This document shows, in pieces, positions 1-5,989 of a DNA stretch of 6,016 nucleotides (position 1 is the first letter of the stretch; the number at the start of each line of letters is the position of its first letter). Made by a program: the position numbers and the translations under genes. The notes under the pieces were generated by a model. That model was not told where the DNA came from. It saw only the letters and a list, made by a program, of their open reading frames with translations, and did not search any database. The stretch is from assembly GCA_934553185.1 (NCBI GenBank), contig CAKTFF010000148.1, positions 1-6,016 of the forward strand, written 5' to 3'. This DNA is from an uncultured Devosia sp. (GTDB lineage: Bacteria; Pseudomonadota; Alphaproteobacteria; Rhizobiales; Devosiaceae).

Positions 1-225
1 GGTTATGGCGAGTTCCTGCGCAATGTGGTGATCGACGGCAACATGGTGTCGGGCAGCACGATCGGCATCGGCGTCAGCGTCGTCGAAGGCGCGGGACGCG
101 TGACCATTGGCGATAACATGGTGGATGCCAGCCAACACGCCGTGGTGGGTCTTGCCTGGACGGAGGTGGTGGAAACCGATCTTCTTGCCAATGCGGATCG
201 CTATGGCAACGTTCAATTGCGCTAG
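1..225 (+). CDS. C-terminal fragment of a TIGR03808-like right-handed beta-helix repeat protein
   Basis: Only the last 74 residues are in the window; the frame is open from base 1 and ends at the TAG at 223-225. The visible part has two beta-helix-like rungs with the repeating pattern V-x-I-x-x-N-M-V: VVIDGNMVSGS, then about 20 residues later VTIGDNMVDAS. Each is followed by a hydrophobic, glycine-rich turn (GIGVSVV, AVVGLAW). It ends in a short tail, RYGNVQLR. This resembles the C-terminus of TIGR03808 proteins, a family of twin-arginine-exported repeat proteins of unknown function found mainly in Hyphomicrobiales. The signal peptide and most of the helix would lie upstream of the window, so the export route cannot be seen. 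It is the only plus-strand gene here and converges on the asparaginase gene, overlapping it by four bases. A generic pectate-lyase-like or NosD-like beta-helix protein is the alternative. No function is assigned. Confidence 0.7.
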   Translation, partial: GYGEFLRNVVIDGNMVSGSTIGIGVSVVEGAGRVTIGDNMVDASQHAVVGLAWTEVVETDLLANADRYGNVQLR

Positions 226-1223
226 AGATCGACCGCCTGCAATTCGCTCACCTGGGCGCCGCGCACACTGCGGATCGGCTGGTGCGCCAGGGTTTCGAGC
301 AGCGCCTGCTGTTCACTGTCCGGGTCAGCATGGCGCAGGAGGATCATTGCCAGCATGGCCTGTGACGCAGCAAGATTGCCATCGTCGCATTTCAGCGCAT
401 AGCCCCAACCCTTGTCGCGTATGGCGCCGCATTGCACGCCTTCGGCGCCCACTTTCTGCATTAGCCTGCCGCCAAAGGCGCGCATCAGCAGCGTGTCTGG
501 GTGGCCCGTACCAGCCACGAGGTGGGGGTGGGCTGTGGCGGCGTCGAACAGTTTCTGCGCGCCGCTGGCCAGTTCCGGTGACAACCCCTCGCCGGTTGCC
601 ATCCGCGCAAAGCCGAAGGCGAAGGCGCGCAGCGGGGCTGCAAAGGTGGGGATCGAACAACCATCGGTGCCGCAGCGGTCCTCGGTGAGCTCTTCCCCGA
701 TCACCGTTTCTACCGCAGCCCGCACGGCCTTTTGCACCGCGTGCTCGCGTTCGACATAGCCGCTCGTGGGAATACCCATGGCGAGCGCTACGCTGAGCAT
801 GCCCCCATGCTTGCCCGAGCAATTGTTGTGAAGCGGGCTGGGTTCGATCCCCGTTTTGCGCAGAGCATCGCGCGCCGCGGCGTTGGTGGGCGGATGCGCA
901 CCACATTCGAGATCAGCGGCGGAGAGACCCAAGCGCGTCAGCAGGGTGTTGACGGTCTCCACGTGCTCGCTTTCACCATGATGGCTGGCGCAGGCCAGCG
1001 CCAGTTCCTCCTCGGAATGGTGAAACAGCTGTTCTGCTTCACGCAGAAAAATGGGTAACGCCTGCATCGACTTGATCGCCGAGCGGGGAAAGATCGGCCG
1101 CTCGATATTGCCGGCCGAAGCAATGACCCGGCCCTGTGCATCCACGATGGCATAGGCGCCACGATGGAGATTCTCTACCCAATTGCCGCGAATGGTTTGG
1201 GCAAGTACGGGATTGCTATCCAT
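222..1223 (-). CDS. L-asparaginase, ReAV (Rhizobium etli type) family, PF06089
   Basis: This enzyme hydrolyses L-asparagine to aspartate and ammonia. It has no signal peptide, so it is presumably cytoplasmic. The 333-residue protein shows the motifs of the Asparaginase_II family, which is unrelated to E. coli AnsA/AnsB: SAIK (Ser48, Lys51), CASHHGE (Ser80), NNCSGKHGG (Cys135, Lys138, His139) and RCGTDGCS (Asp187, Cys189). Counted from the ATG at 1223 these numbers coincide with those I recall for R. etli ReAV, where Ser48/Lys51 and Ser80 are catalytic and Cys135, Lys138 and Cys189 hold a metal ion. That agreement decides the start. The ATG also has a GGAG eight bases upstream. A GTG at 1253 is in frame but has no good ribosome site. 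It is slightly shorter than ReAV (about 367 residues, from memory), and the position of ReAV Cys249 is not a cysteine here (sequence GHPDTLLMRAF). It lies 59 bp downstream of the SH3-protein gene on the same strand and may be co-transcribed with it. Confidence 0.9.
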   Translation of the reverse strand: MDSNPVLAQTIRGNWVENLHRGAYAIVDAQGRVIASAGNIERPIFPRSAIKSMQALPIFLREAEQLFHHSEEELALACASHHGESEHVETVNTLLTRLGLSAADLECGAHPPTNAAARDALRKTGIEPSPLHNNCSGKHGGMLSVALAMGIPTSGYVEREHAVQKAVRAAVETVIGEELTEDRCGTDGCSIPTFAAPLRAFAFGFARMATGEGLSPELASGAQKLFDAATAHPHLVAGTGHPDTLLMRAFGGRLMQKVGAEGVQCGAIRDKGWGYALKCDDGNLAASQAMLAMILLRHADPDSEQQALLETLAHQPIRSVRGAQVSELQAVDL

Positions 1224-1282
1224 GGCGATCACTCCGGTCAGCGCAGTCCTCACGAACAGCCCGGCGCGGCAAAAGTCAATCG

Positions 1283-1621
1283 CTAGAGGTCGCGGTCATC
1301 CACAGCCTGGAGGTAGCGCGCATTGACCCAGCCCCTCGTGCCGCCTCGGTCCACCAGGCACCAGTGCGAACCACTGGCCGGCACGATGCAGCGCTCCACC
1401 CAGACATGGCTGCCCGGCGCGAACTGCCCCACCTGGCGGGAATGGGCCGCAGGCCAGCGGCGCACATTGAGCTGGTCCCACTTGCCGACGCCGGTCACCT
1501 GGGCCATTTGGTCAACCGGGTAGCCTTCCGCCACCGCCGGTTGCACGGCAAAGGCCGCTGCGGCGGTCAGCACCAAACCGCATAGGATCGCTACCAAAAG
1601 CTTTTCGCCATTCTTGGTCAT
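1283..1621 (-). CDS. Small exported protein with a bacterial SH3-like domain
   Basis: This 112-residue protein has an N-terminal signal sequence: charged residues up to Lys7, a hydrophobic core at about 8-26, and a likely signal-peptidase I site after AVA (residue 31). One bacterial SH3 (SH3_3) domain follows at about 40-107, with the typical core LNVRRWP, then VGQFAPGSHVWVERC, HWCLV and GWVNARYL. Cys78 and Cys88 are in the usual positions for this family and probably form a disulfide in the periplasm. Such domains often bind peptidoglycan or proteins, but no catalytic domain is attached, so the role is unknown. The ATG at 1621 is chosen because the signal sequence begins there and a GAG lies eight bases upstream. 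In-frame starts at 1642 and 1681 would put extra residues before the signal. The gene follows the sugar dehydrogenase after a terminator and 165 bp, and precedes the asparaginase by 59 bp. A LexA-like direct repeat lies about 75-90 bp upstream of its start. Confidence 0.82.
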   Translation of the reverse strand: MTKNGEKLLVAILCGLVLTAAAAFAVQPAVAEGYPVDQMAQVTGVGKWDQLNVRRWPAAHSRQVGQFAPGSHVWVERCIVPASGSHWCLVDRGGTRGWVNARYLQAVDDRDL

Positions 1622-1694
1622 TGTGTTTTCTCGCAACACCATTGGTTGTGGAAACACCATGACGCTTTGGGCTTGAACCAACCGTGATAGGCTT

Positions 1695-1709
1695 GTTCAG
1701 CTATGGTTC
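1695..1709. promoter_or_regulatory. Candidate LexA (SOS) operator, GTTC-N7-GTTC
   Basis: The plus strand reads GTTCAGCTATGGTTC, an exact match to the direct-repeat LexA box established for alphaproteobacteria (GTTC-N7-GTTC). The repeat unit extends to GTTCAG in both copies, spaced 11 bp apart, one helical turn. It lies in the 165-bp gap between the sugar dehydrogenase and the SH3-protein gene, about 75-90 bp upstream of the SH3 start codon. I see no convincing -35/-10 pair around it. Eight fixed bases could occur by chance (roughly one in five windows of this size on both strands), so this is a candidate only. Confidence 0.35.
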
Positions 1710-1746
1710 AGTTTGGAAGCTGCTGACCAAGATTGTATGGGTATCA

Positions 1747-1779
1747 AGACCAGCCCCGGCCGCTTGGACCGGGGCTTCT
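1747..1779 (-). terminator. Hairpin terminator after the sugar dehydrogenase gene
   Basis: A perfect 8-bp GC-rich stem, AGCCCCGG (1752-1759) with CCGGGGCT (1769-1776), encloses a 9-nt loop. Three more pairs (AGA 1747-1749 with TCT 1777-1779) extend it past a two-base CC bulge. It begins 8-11 bases after the dehydrogenase stop on the minus strand. The tract after it in that direction is GGTCTTGATACC, poor in T, so termination may be imperfect or assisted. Confidence 0.65.
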
Positions 1780-1786
1780 GAGGGCG

Positions 1787-3016
1787 CTACTCTCCCGCGG
1801 AAACGCGGACGATCTGCGAGGTGCCGGCCTGCGGATTTTCGGTCACGGCGTAAACGGCGCCGTCCGGGCCCACCTTCACATCGCGCACGCGGGCCTCGAG
1901 TGGGATGCGCTCTTCAAAGGCTACCTGATCATTTTCGAGGTGCACGACCACCAGACCACCCGACACCAATCCGCCGATGATGAACGAGTTTTCCCAGGCC
2001 GGAAATTCTTCACCCTCATAGAAGGCCATGCCTGACGGCGCGATCACCGGGTCCCAGTAGTAAACCGGCTGTTCGGTCTCGGCCTTTTCGGTGATGCCTT
2101 CGCCGATGGGCGCACCACTATAGTCGATGCCATAGGTGACTTCAGGCCAGCCATAGTTCTTGCCGGCCTCGGGACGGTTCAGTTCGTCGCCTCCTTTGGG
2201 GCCATGCTCCACCGTCCACAGGCGGCCTTCGCCATCGAGCGCTGCGGACTGCATGTTGCGGTGACCAAGGCTCCAGATTTCAGGCAGGGCGCCGTCCTGA
2301 TCCACAAAGGGATTGTCGGTCAGCGCTTCGCCGTCCGCGGTGATGCGGAACACCTTGCCCAGGCCGCTGCCGATATCCTGCGCCTGGATGCGGGGCTCGA
2401 CATCGCTCCGCTCGCCAACAGTTACGTAAAGCTCGCCTTCTGCGCCAAAAACCAGGCGCGAGCCGAAGTGCTTGGTGCCGTCATAGGTCGGCAATTGCTG
2501 GAAGATGACCTGAACATCCTCCAGGGCGCCGCCACCTGCCTCGTCAGTCACGAGGCGTGCCGAGGCAACGGAAGTGCCATTGCCGCCGTCACGCGGTTCG
2601 GAGAAGGAGAAATAGACCAGGTTGCTGGTTTCAAAGTCCGGCGCCAGCGCCACGTCAAGCAGGCCGCCCTGCCCCCGGGCGTCCACTTCAGGCACGCCGG
2701 TGATCTCGGGGCCAGCCACCCCATCCTCGCTGACGATATGCATGGCGCCGGCCTTGGCCGTCACCAGCATGCGTCCATCGGGCAGAAATTCCATTGCCCA
2801 GAGTTGCGGCAGCTCTTCAGCCACCACTTCATCGACGACAACAGTGGGCTCCGGGGGCGTTGGCGCCCTGGTCTGCCCCTCAAAAGCAGGCGCCTGATCG
2901 GGTGCGTTGGGCGCGCTGGTTTCGGCAGGGGCGCCTGCGGCTTGTGCAAAAGCGGGCCCAGCGAGAAGGGCTGTGGATAGCAGCGTGCCGGTGAGCAGGT
3001 GGGCGATACGGATCAT
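1787..3016 (-). CDS. PQQ-dependent aldose sugar dehydrogenase (YliI/Asd-like, GSDH family)
   Basis: This is predicted to be a periplasmic six-bladed beta-propeller that oxidises aldose sugars with pyrroloquinoline quinone (PQQ) and passes electrons to the respiratory chain. The 409-residue protein starts with a signal peptide (hydrophobic 5-20, cleavage after AFA at residue 24). A low-complexity Ala/Pro/Glu linker covers about 25-58 and the GSDH domain (PF07995) about 65-405. Family motifs are W73AMEFLPDG, GQGGLLDVALAPDF (115-128), KHFGSRLVF (182-190), LGHRNMQ (250-256), EHGPKGGDELN (270-280) and NYGWP (287-291). His183 and His252 lie where the family has its PQQ-pocket and catalytic histidines. 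The ATG at 3016 is chosen because the signal peptide starts there; the frame stays open to 3136, but those 40 residues look non-coding. Ribosome-site similarity upstream is weak. PQQ biosynthesis genes are not visible, so the cofactor must come from elsewhere. It lies 142 bp downstream of the urocanase-like gene. The sugar substrate cannot be told from sequence. Confidence 0.85.
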   Translation of the reverse strand: MIRIAHLLTGTLLSTALLAGPAFAQAAGAPAETSAPNAPDQAPAFEGQTRAPTPPEPTVVVDEVVAEELPQLWAMEFLPDGRMLVTAKAGAMHIVSEDGVAGPEITGVPEVDARGQGGLLDVALAPDFETSNLVYFSFSEPRDGGNGTSVASARLVTDEAGGGALEDVQVIFQQLPTYDGTKHFGSRLVFGAEGELYVTVGERSDVEPRIQAQDIGSGLGKVFRITADGEALTDNPFVDQDGALPEIWSLGHRNMQSAALDGEGRLWTVEHGPKGGDELNRPEAGKNYGWPEVTYGIDYSGAPIGEGITEKAETEQPVYYWDPVIAPSGMAFYEGEEFPAWENSFIIGGLVSGGLVVVHLENDQVAFEERIPLEARVRDVKVGPDGAVYAVTENPQAGTSQIVRVSAGE

Positions 3017-3039
3017 GGAAGCACCATCGGTTCGTGGAG

Positions 3040-3055
3040 CCGGATTGGTATCCGG
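3040..3055. promoter_or_regulatory. Palindrome in the leader of the sugar dehydrogenase gene
   Basis: CCGGAT (3040-3045) and ATCCGG (3050-3055) form a perfect 6-bp inverted repeat around a 4-base centre, starting 24 bases upstream of the dehydrogenase start codon. It could be a repressor operator or a small leader hairpin. A second palindrome, GTTGATCAAC, lies at 3097-3106 in the same 142-bp gap. Neither matches an operator I can name, and no clear promoter boxes were found. Confidence 0.25.
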
Positions 3056-3158
3056 GCAGGACCGTCGTGATGGCGCACAAGCCACCCGACACAATGGTTG
3101 ATCAACACGCAAGGCGGACCGACGTTGCCCGCCCACTCTTCACCAATGGGTTACCCGA

Positions 3159-4820
3159 TCAGCGCGTGTGAATATAGCCGATACCCTTGCGCTCGATCTC
3201 GGCGAGGCTTTCCTCGTAACCGGCATCGGCATAGCGCATCACGCCAAGCGCTGTATCGTTGGTGAGCGCATGGGCGAGACGTTCATCGCCATCGGGCGTG
3301 CCATCCGCCACCACCGTCACACCTGCCGAAGTCATGAAGCCGGCATAGCCACCGCCACCCGAATGCACGACCACCAGGTCTGCCATGGATGAGCAAAGAA
3401 GCATGGCATCAAGGAGCGGCCAGTCGGCAACAGCGTCCGAACCGTCCTTCATGTTTTCGGTCATGATGTTGGGATGCGCCATGGCGCCGGCATCGAGGTG
3501 ATCGCGGCTGAACGCCACGGGACCTGCAAGCGTCCCATCCGCCACCATGGCGTTGACCTCCCGCGCCAATGCCGTTCTCTCGCCGTGCCCCAGCCAGGCT
3601 ATGCGCGCCGGAAGCCCCTCGAAGGGCACATGCTGGCGCGCCAGGGTGATCCAATTGGTGACGATGCGGTTGTCCGGAAACAGTTCGAGCAGCCTGTCGT
3701 CGATCTTCCGGATGTCTTCGGGATCTCCTGAAAGCGCCATCCAGCGGAAAGGCCCGATAGCTCGGGCAAATAGTGGACGCAGATAGGCTTCGGTGAAGAT
3801 GGGGATGTCGAAGGCATTCTCCACCCCGCCGTCGCGCGCATGGGTGCGGATCAGGTTGCCATTGTCGAAGACCTCGCTCCCAGCCTGCTGGAAAGCCAGC
3901 ATGGCGCGAACATGATCGACAATGGAAGCGCGGCTCGCCGCCATCAACTGGCCGGGTCCTTCGACGCGCAGCCATTTGACCTCATCCAGGCTCATGCCCT
4001 TGGGAACATAGCCATAAACGAGGTCATGCGCCGATGTCTGGTCGGTAACGATGTCGGGAACAATGCCGCGCCGTGCGATCTCGGGGTAGATCTCGGCGGC
4101 ATTGCCGACAAGCCCGATGGAGGTCGCGCGTTTTTCGCGGATAGCCTTGTCGATCATGGCCAAGGCGGTGTCGAGATCGGGGGCAATCTCCTGGAGAAAG
4201 CCGATCTCCTGGCGCTTGCGGGCCCGTTCGGGATCGATGTCCACGCACAGGATCGCCGCGCCCGCCATGCGGCCTGCCAAAGGCTGCGCCCCGCCCATGC
4301 CGCCTAAGCCTGCTGTCAGGATGAACCGGCCCGCCAGGGAGCCGCCAAAGCGGTTCTCGGCGATCCGGACGAATATCTCGTAGGTGCCCTGGATCACCCC
4401 CTGAGAGCCGATATATTGCCAGGCTCCGGCGGTCAGCCCGCCCCAGCAGATCAAGCCCTTTTTCTCGAGCTCGTAGAACACCTCGGCCTTCGCCCATTGC
4501 CCGACAATGTTGCAGTTGGCCATGATCACCAGCGGCGCCTTGCTGTGGGTCTTGAGGAGCCCAATCGGCTTGCCTGACTGGATCAGCAGCGTTTGGTCCT
4601 CGTCCATCCGCAACAGCGTTTCGACGATCGCCTTGTGGCTCGCCCAGTTCCGGGCCGCCTTGCCCAGGGCGGCATAGACGATCAGCTCATCGGGGTTCTC
4701 GCCCACTGAAAGGACGTTTTCGAGGAGCCGCAGCAAAGCCTCTTGCCGCCAGCCCTTGGCGCGGAGTTCCGGCCCGCCAGGAATGGGGAAACGCGGATGG
4801 CGCCGATTGGGTGTGGGCAT
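3159..4820 (-). CDS. Urocanase-family hydratase with altered active site; candidate (S-methyl)thiourocanate hydratase
   Basis: The 553-residue protein is full length for urocanase (HutU, about 557). HutU uses tightly bound NAD+ as an electrophile to hydrate urocanate to imidazolone propionate in the cytoplasm. Conserved family motifs are QSGKP (81-85), THS (91-93), YIGSQG (136-141), the NAD-binding GLGGMGG (171-177), GNAAE (239-243), DQTSAHD (260-266), PFRW (357-360), RDHLD (439-443) and DGSDAVADWPLL (459-470). Compared with classical HutU as I recall it, pocket residues differ: YGG is YAA (49-51), GQMTAGS is GGLTAGA (127-133), FDYGNNIR is FDNGNLIR (318-325), the signature RICW is RIAW (406-409, losing the cysteine equivalent to P. 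putida Cys410), and HHGGG is HSGGG (486-490). The ATG at 4820 has GGGAAAG upstream; the in-frame TTG at 4847 adds nine unlikely residues. It lies 74 bp downstream of a DUF917 gene and no hutH, hutI or hutG is in view. I infer a modified urocanate as substrate. Ordinary HutU is the less likely alternative. Confidence 0.85.
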   Translation of the reverse strand: MPTPNRRHPRFPIPGGPELRAKGWRQEALLRLLENVLSVGENPDELIVYAALGKAARNWASHKAIVETLLRMDEDQTLLIQSGKPIGLLKTHSKAPLVIMANCNIVGQWAKAEVFYELEKKGLICWGGLTAGAWQYIGSQGVIQGTYEIFVRIAENRFGGSLAGRFILTAGLGGMGGAQPLAGRMAGAAILCVDIDPERARKRQEIGFLQEIAPDLDTALAMIDKAIREKRATSIGLVGNAAEIYPEIARRGIVPDIVTDQTSAHDLVYGYVPKGMSLDEVKWLRVEGPGQLMAASRASIVDHVRAMLAFQQAGSEVFDNGNLIRTHARDGGVENAFDIPIFTEAYLRPLFARAIGPFRWMALSGDPEDIRKIDDRLLELFPDNRIVTNWITLARQHVPFEGLPARIAWLGHGERTALAREVNAMVADGTLAGPVAFSRDHLDAGAMAHPNIMTENMKDGSDAVADWPLLDAMLLCSSMADLVVVHSGGGGYAGFMTSAGVTVVADGTPDGDERLAHALTNDTALGVMRYADAGYEESLAEIERKGIGYIHTR

Positions 4821-4851
4821 GGTGATCTTTCCCAAATTCGTCAACAAACTC

Positions 4852-4884
4852 GGTGTGATCCCGGCTCAAGGCCGGGATCACACC
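4852..4884. repeat. Perfect 14-bp inverted repeat (REP-like palindrome) between the DUF917 and urocanase-like genes
   Basis: GGTGTGATCCCGGC (4852-4865) and its exact reverse complement (4871-4884) enclose a 5-base loop, TCAAG. The element starts 10 bases after the DUF917 stop codon and nearly fills the short gap before the next gene's ribosome site. The core CCCGGC-TCAAG-GCCGGG flanked by GATC is the look of small dispersed palindromes common in alphaproteobacterial genomes. Only one copy is in this window, so dispersal cannot be shown. In the direction of transcription it is followed by GAGTTTGTTGA, moderately T-rich, so it may act as a partial terminator or an mRNA stabiliser within the operon. 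Confidence 0.75.
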
Positions 4885-4894
4885 ACATTTTGGG

Positions 4895-5989
4895 TTAGTC
4901 TTTGGACAGCGCATAGCGCGCAAGCTCGATGCCCATTCGCTCTTCCACAAAGGGATAAACCGCCGGATCCAGCACCGAGGAACTCAGCGGTATGACGGTC
5001 TTGGGCACATGCAGCACGAACACGTACATGCCGCGTCCTAACTGCCCCACCGACAGCGCCTGCCCTGCAGCGTCGAGCGTCGTCAGCACATCGGGAAAGG
5101 TCGCCAGCCTGTTGCCGCCGGCATCGTCGACGGCCATGTATTCGTTCATCACATGCAGCACGGTCGCCTTGTCGCCGTCGCCAATGGTCACCCGGCCAAT
5201 GTCGAAGGCTTCCCGCGTATAGGTCACGTCTACCGCGGTGATGTAGCCCTTGGCGAGGATGGTGCCGCCCGTGGTCTCGACGATCGCGTCGATCATCTTG
5301 CCAGGCCCCTTGCCCTCTGCCGCGATCATGGCTTCGCCGAGCTTGAGCGCCAAAGAGATGCCGCCCAGGGCTGCGTGCTGCTGGACATAGCTGGCACGCA
5401 GCGGGTTGCGGCAGGAGGCGATGAAACCGCCAGACATGTCTGCGGCGGTGCGCAGAATGGGCGAAACCTTCGCGGTGGCGCCGCGCGTCACCAATTCGAT
5501 GTAACGGTTCTCCAGGCGGTTACCGCCCACTGCGGTCTGGATCATCTGCTCGGGCGAGCCAGCCATGCCGATCGAGCCCATGTCACCCGTGGGGTGGGCG
5601 CGGATGTCGCCGACAGCATCGACCACCTTGGTGCCCAGGATGGCGGAAGGCAGCCAGCCGTTGAGGGTTGAGCTTTTGCCGTTCTGTCCCACCATCAGGC
5701 CGGTGAGCTTTTCGCCGAGCGCATCCTGCAGCAATTGCACCGCCTTGACGTAGTCGACGCCCTGCATTTCCCAGGCTGTGGTTGAGGCCGGGGCGCCGAT
5801 GGCGGCAGCGGTGGCGATCCAGTCATCGGAATTGAGTTCCTCGACGCTGACCAGTTCGGGTCGGCCAATGCTGACGGCGGCGTGGCCGAGCATGCGGCCG
5901 TGATCGGCCCAGCCACCGCCACCGGCGGCATAAACCGACCCGCCGCGCACCGCTGCTTCGACGTCCTTTTCACCCAGAATGCGGCCCAT
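4895..5989 (-). CDS. DUF917 family protein (S-methyl-thiohydantoin desulfurase-like, PF06032)
   Basis: The 364-residue protein belongs to DUF917, a family renamed after S-methyl thiohydantoin desulfurase, an enzyme that removes the sulfur substituent from a thiohydantoin formed during breakdown of ergothioneine-type compounds. Many members sit beside hydantoinase/oxoprolinase genes. Visible signatures are the N-terminal glycine run YAAGGGGW (20-27), IGAPAST (64-70), the central DAVGDIRAHPTGDMGS (124-139), ETTGGTILAKG (238-248), and the C-terminal domain with NEYMAV (282-287) and ATFPDVLTTLDAAGQ (296-310). No signal peptide or membrane segment is seen, so it is presumably cytoplasmic. Histidines at 30, 36 and 132 are candidate metal or active-site ligands, but I cannot assign them. 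The ATG at 5989 has GAGG seven bases upstream; the frame stays open to the window edge. The urocanase-like gene follows after 74 bp, which suggests consecutive steps in one pathway. The exact substrate remains inferred, since DUF917 is diverse. Confidence 0.82.
   Translation of the reverse strand: MGRILGEKDVEAAVRGGSVYAAGGGGWADHGRMLGHAAVSIGRPELVSVEELNSDDWIATAAAIGAPASTTAWEMQGVDYVKAVQLLQDALGEKLTGLMVGQNGKSSTLNGWLPSAILGTKVVDAVGDIRAHPTGDMGSIGMAGSPEQMIQTAVGGNRLENRYIELVTRGATAKVSPILRTAADMSGGFIASCRNPLRASYVQQHAALGGISLALKLGEAMIAAEGKGPGKMIDAIVETTGGTILAKGYITAVDVTYTREAFDIGRVTIGDGDKATVLHVMNEYMAVDDAGGNRLATFPDVLTTLDAAGQALSVGQLGRGMYVFVLHVPKTVIPLSSSVLDPAVYPFVEERMGIELARYALSKD

Noticed and set aside
1254..1282. 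Possible promoter for the asparaginase (TTGACT on the minus strand at 1279-1274)
   Set aside because: The -35-like hexamer has no acceptable -10 partner at normal spacing (TTCGTG at 17 bp), so it was not listed.
1574..1587. Lipoprotein lipobox at Cys14 of the SH3 protein
   Set aside because: The residues before the cysteine (A-I-L) do not fit a lipobox, and the cysteine lies in the middle of the hydrophobic core; a signal-peptidase I site at AVA fits better.
2204..2980. Long open frame on the plus strand (about 258 codons) opposite the sugar dehydrogenase
   Set aside because: It is antisense to a gene with clear family motifs, has no recognisable domain, and is typical of the spurious open frames of GC-rich DNA.
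3112..3132. Weak hairpin (GGCGG/CCGCC, 11-nt loop) as a terminator for the urocanase-like gene
   Set aside because: The stem has only 5 bp, the loop is long and no T-tract follows it.
3017..3136. N-terminal extension of the sugar dehydrogenase to an upstream start
   Set aside because: The extra 40 residues are Arg/Cys/Pro-rich with no domain character and would bury the signal peptide, which begins at the ATG at 3016.
3840..4307. Plus-strand open frame opposite the urocanase-like gene, and similar ones at 5153-5671 and 1136-1585
   Set aside because: They are shadows of well-supported minus-strand genes (the last also runs across a gene junction), with no ribosome site or protein family of their own.
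3159..4820. Calling the urocanase-like gene hutU of the histidine utilisation pathway
   Set aside because: The family membership is sound, but the signature cysteine and other pocket residues are changed and no other hut gene is nearby, so the symbol would overstate its function.
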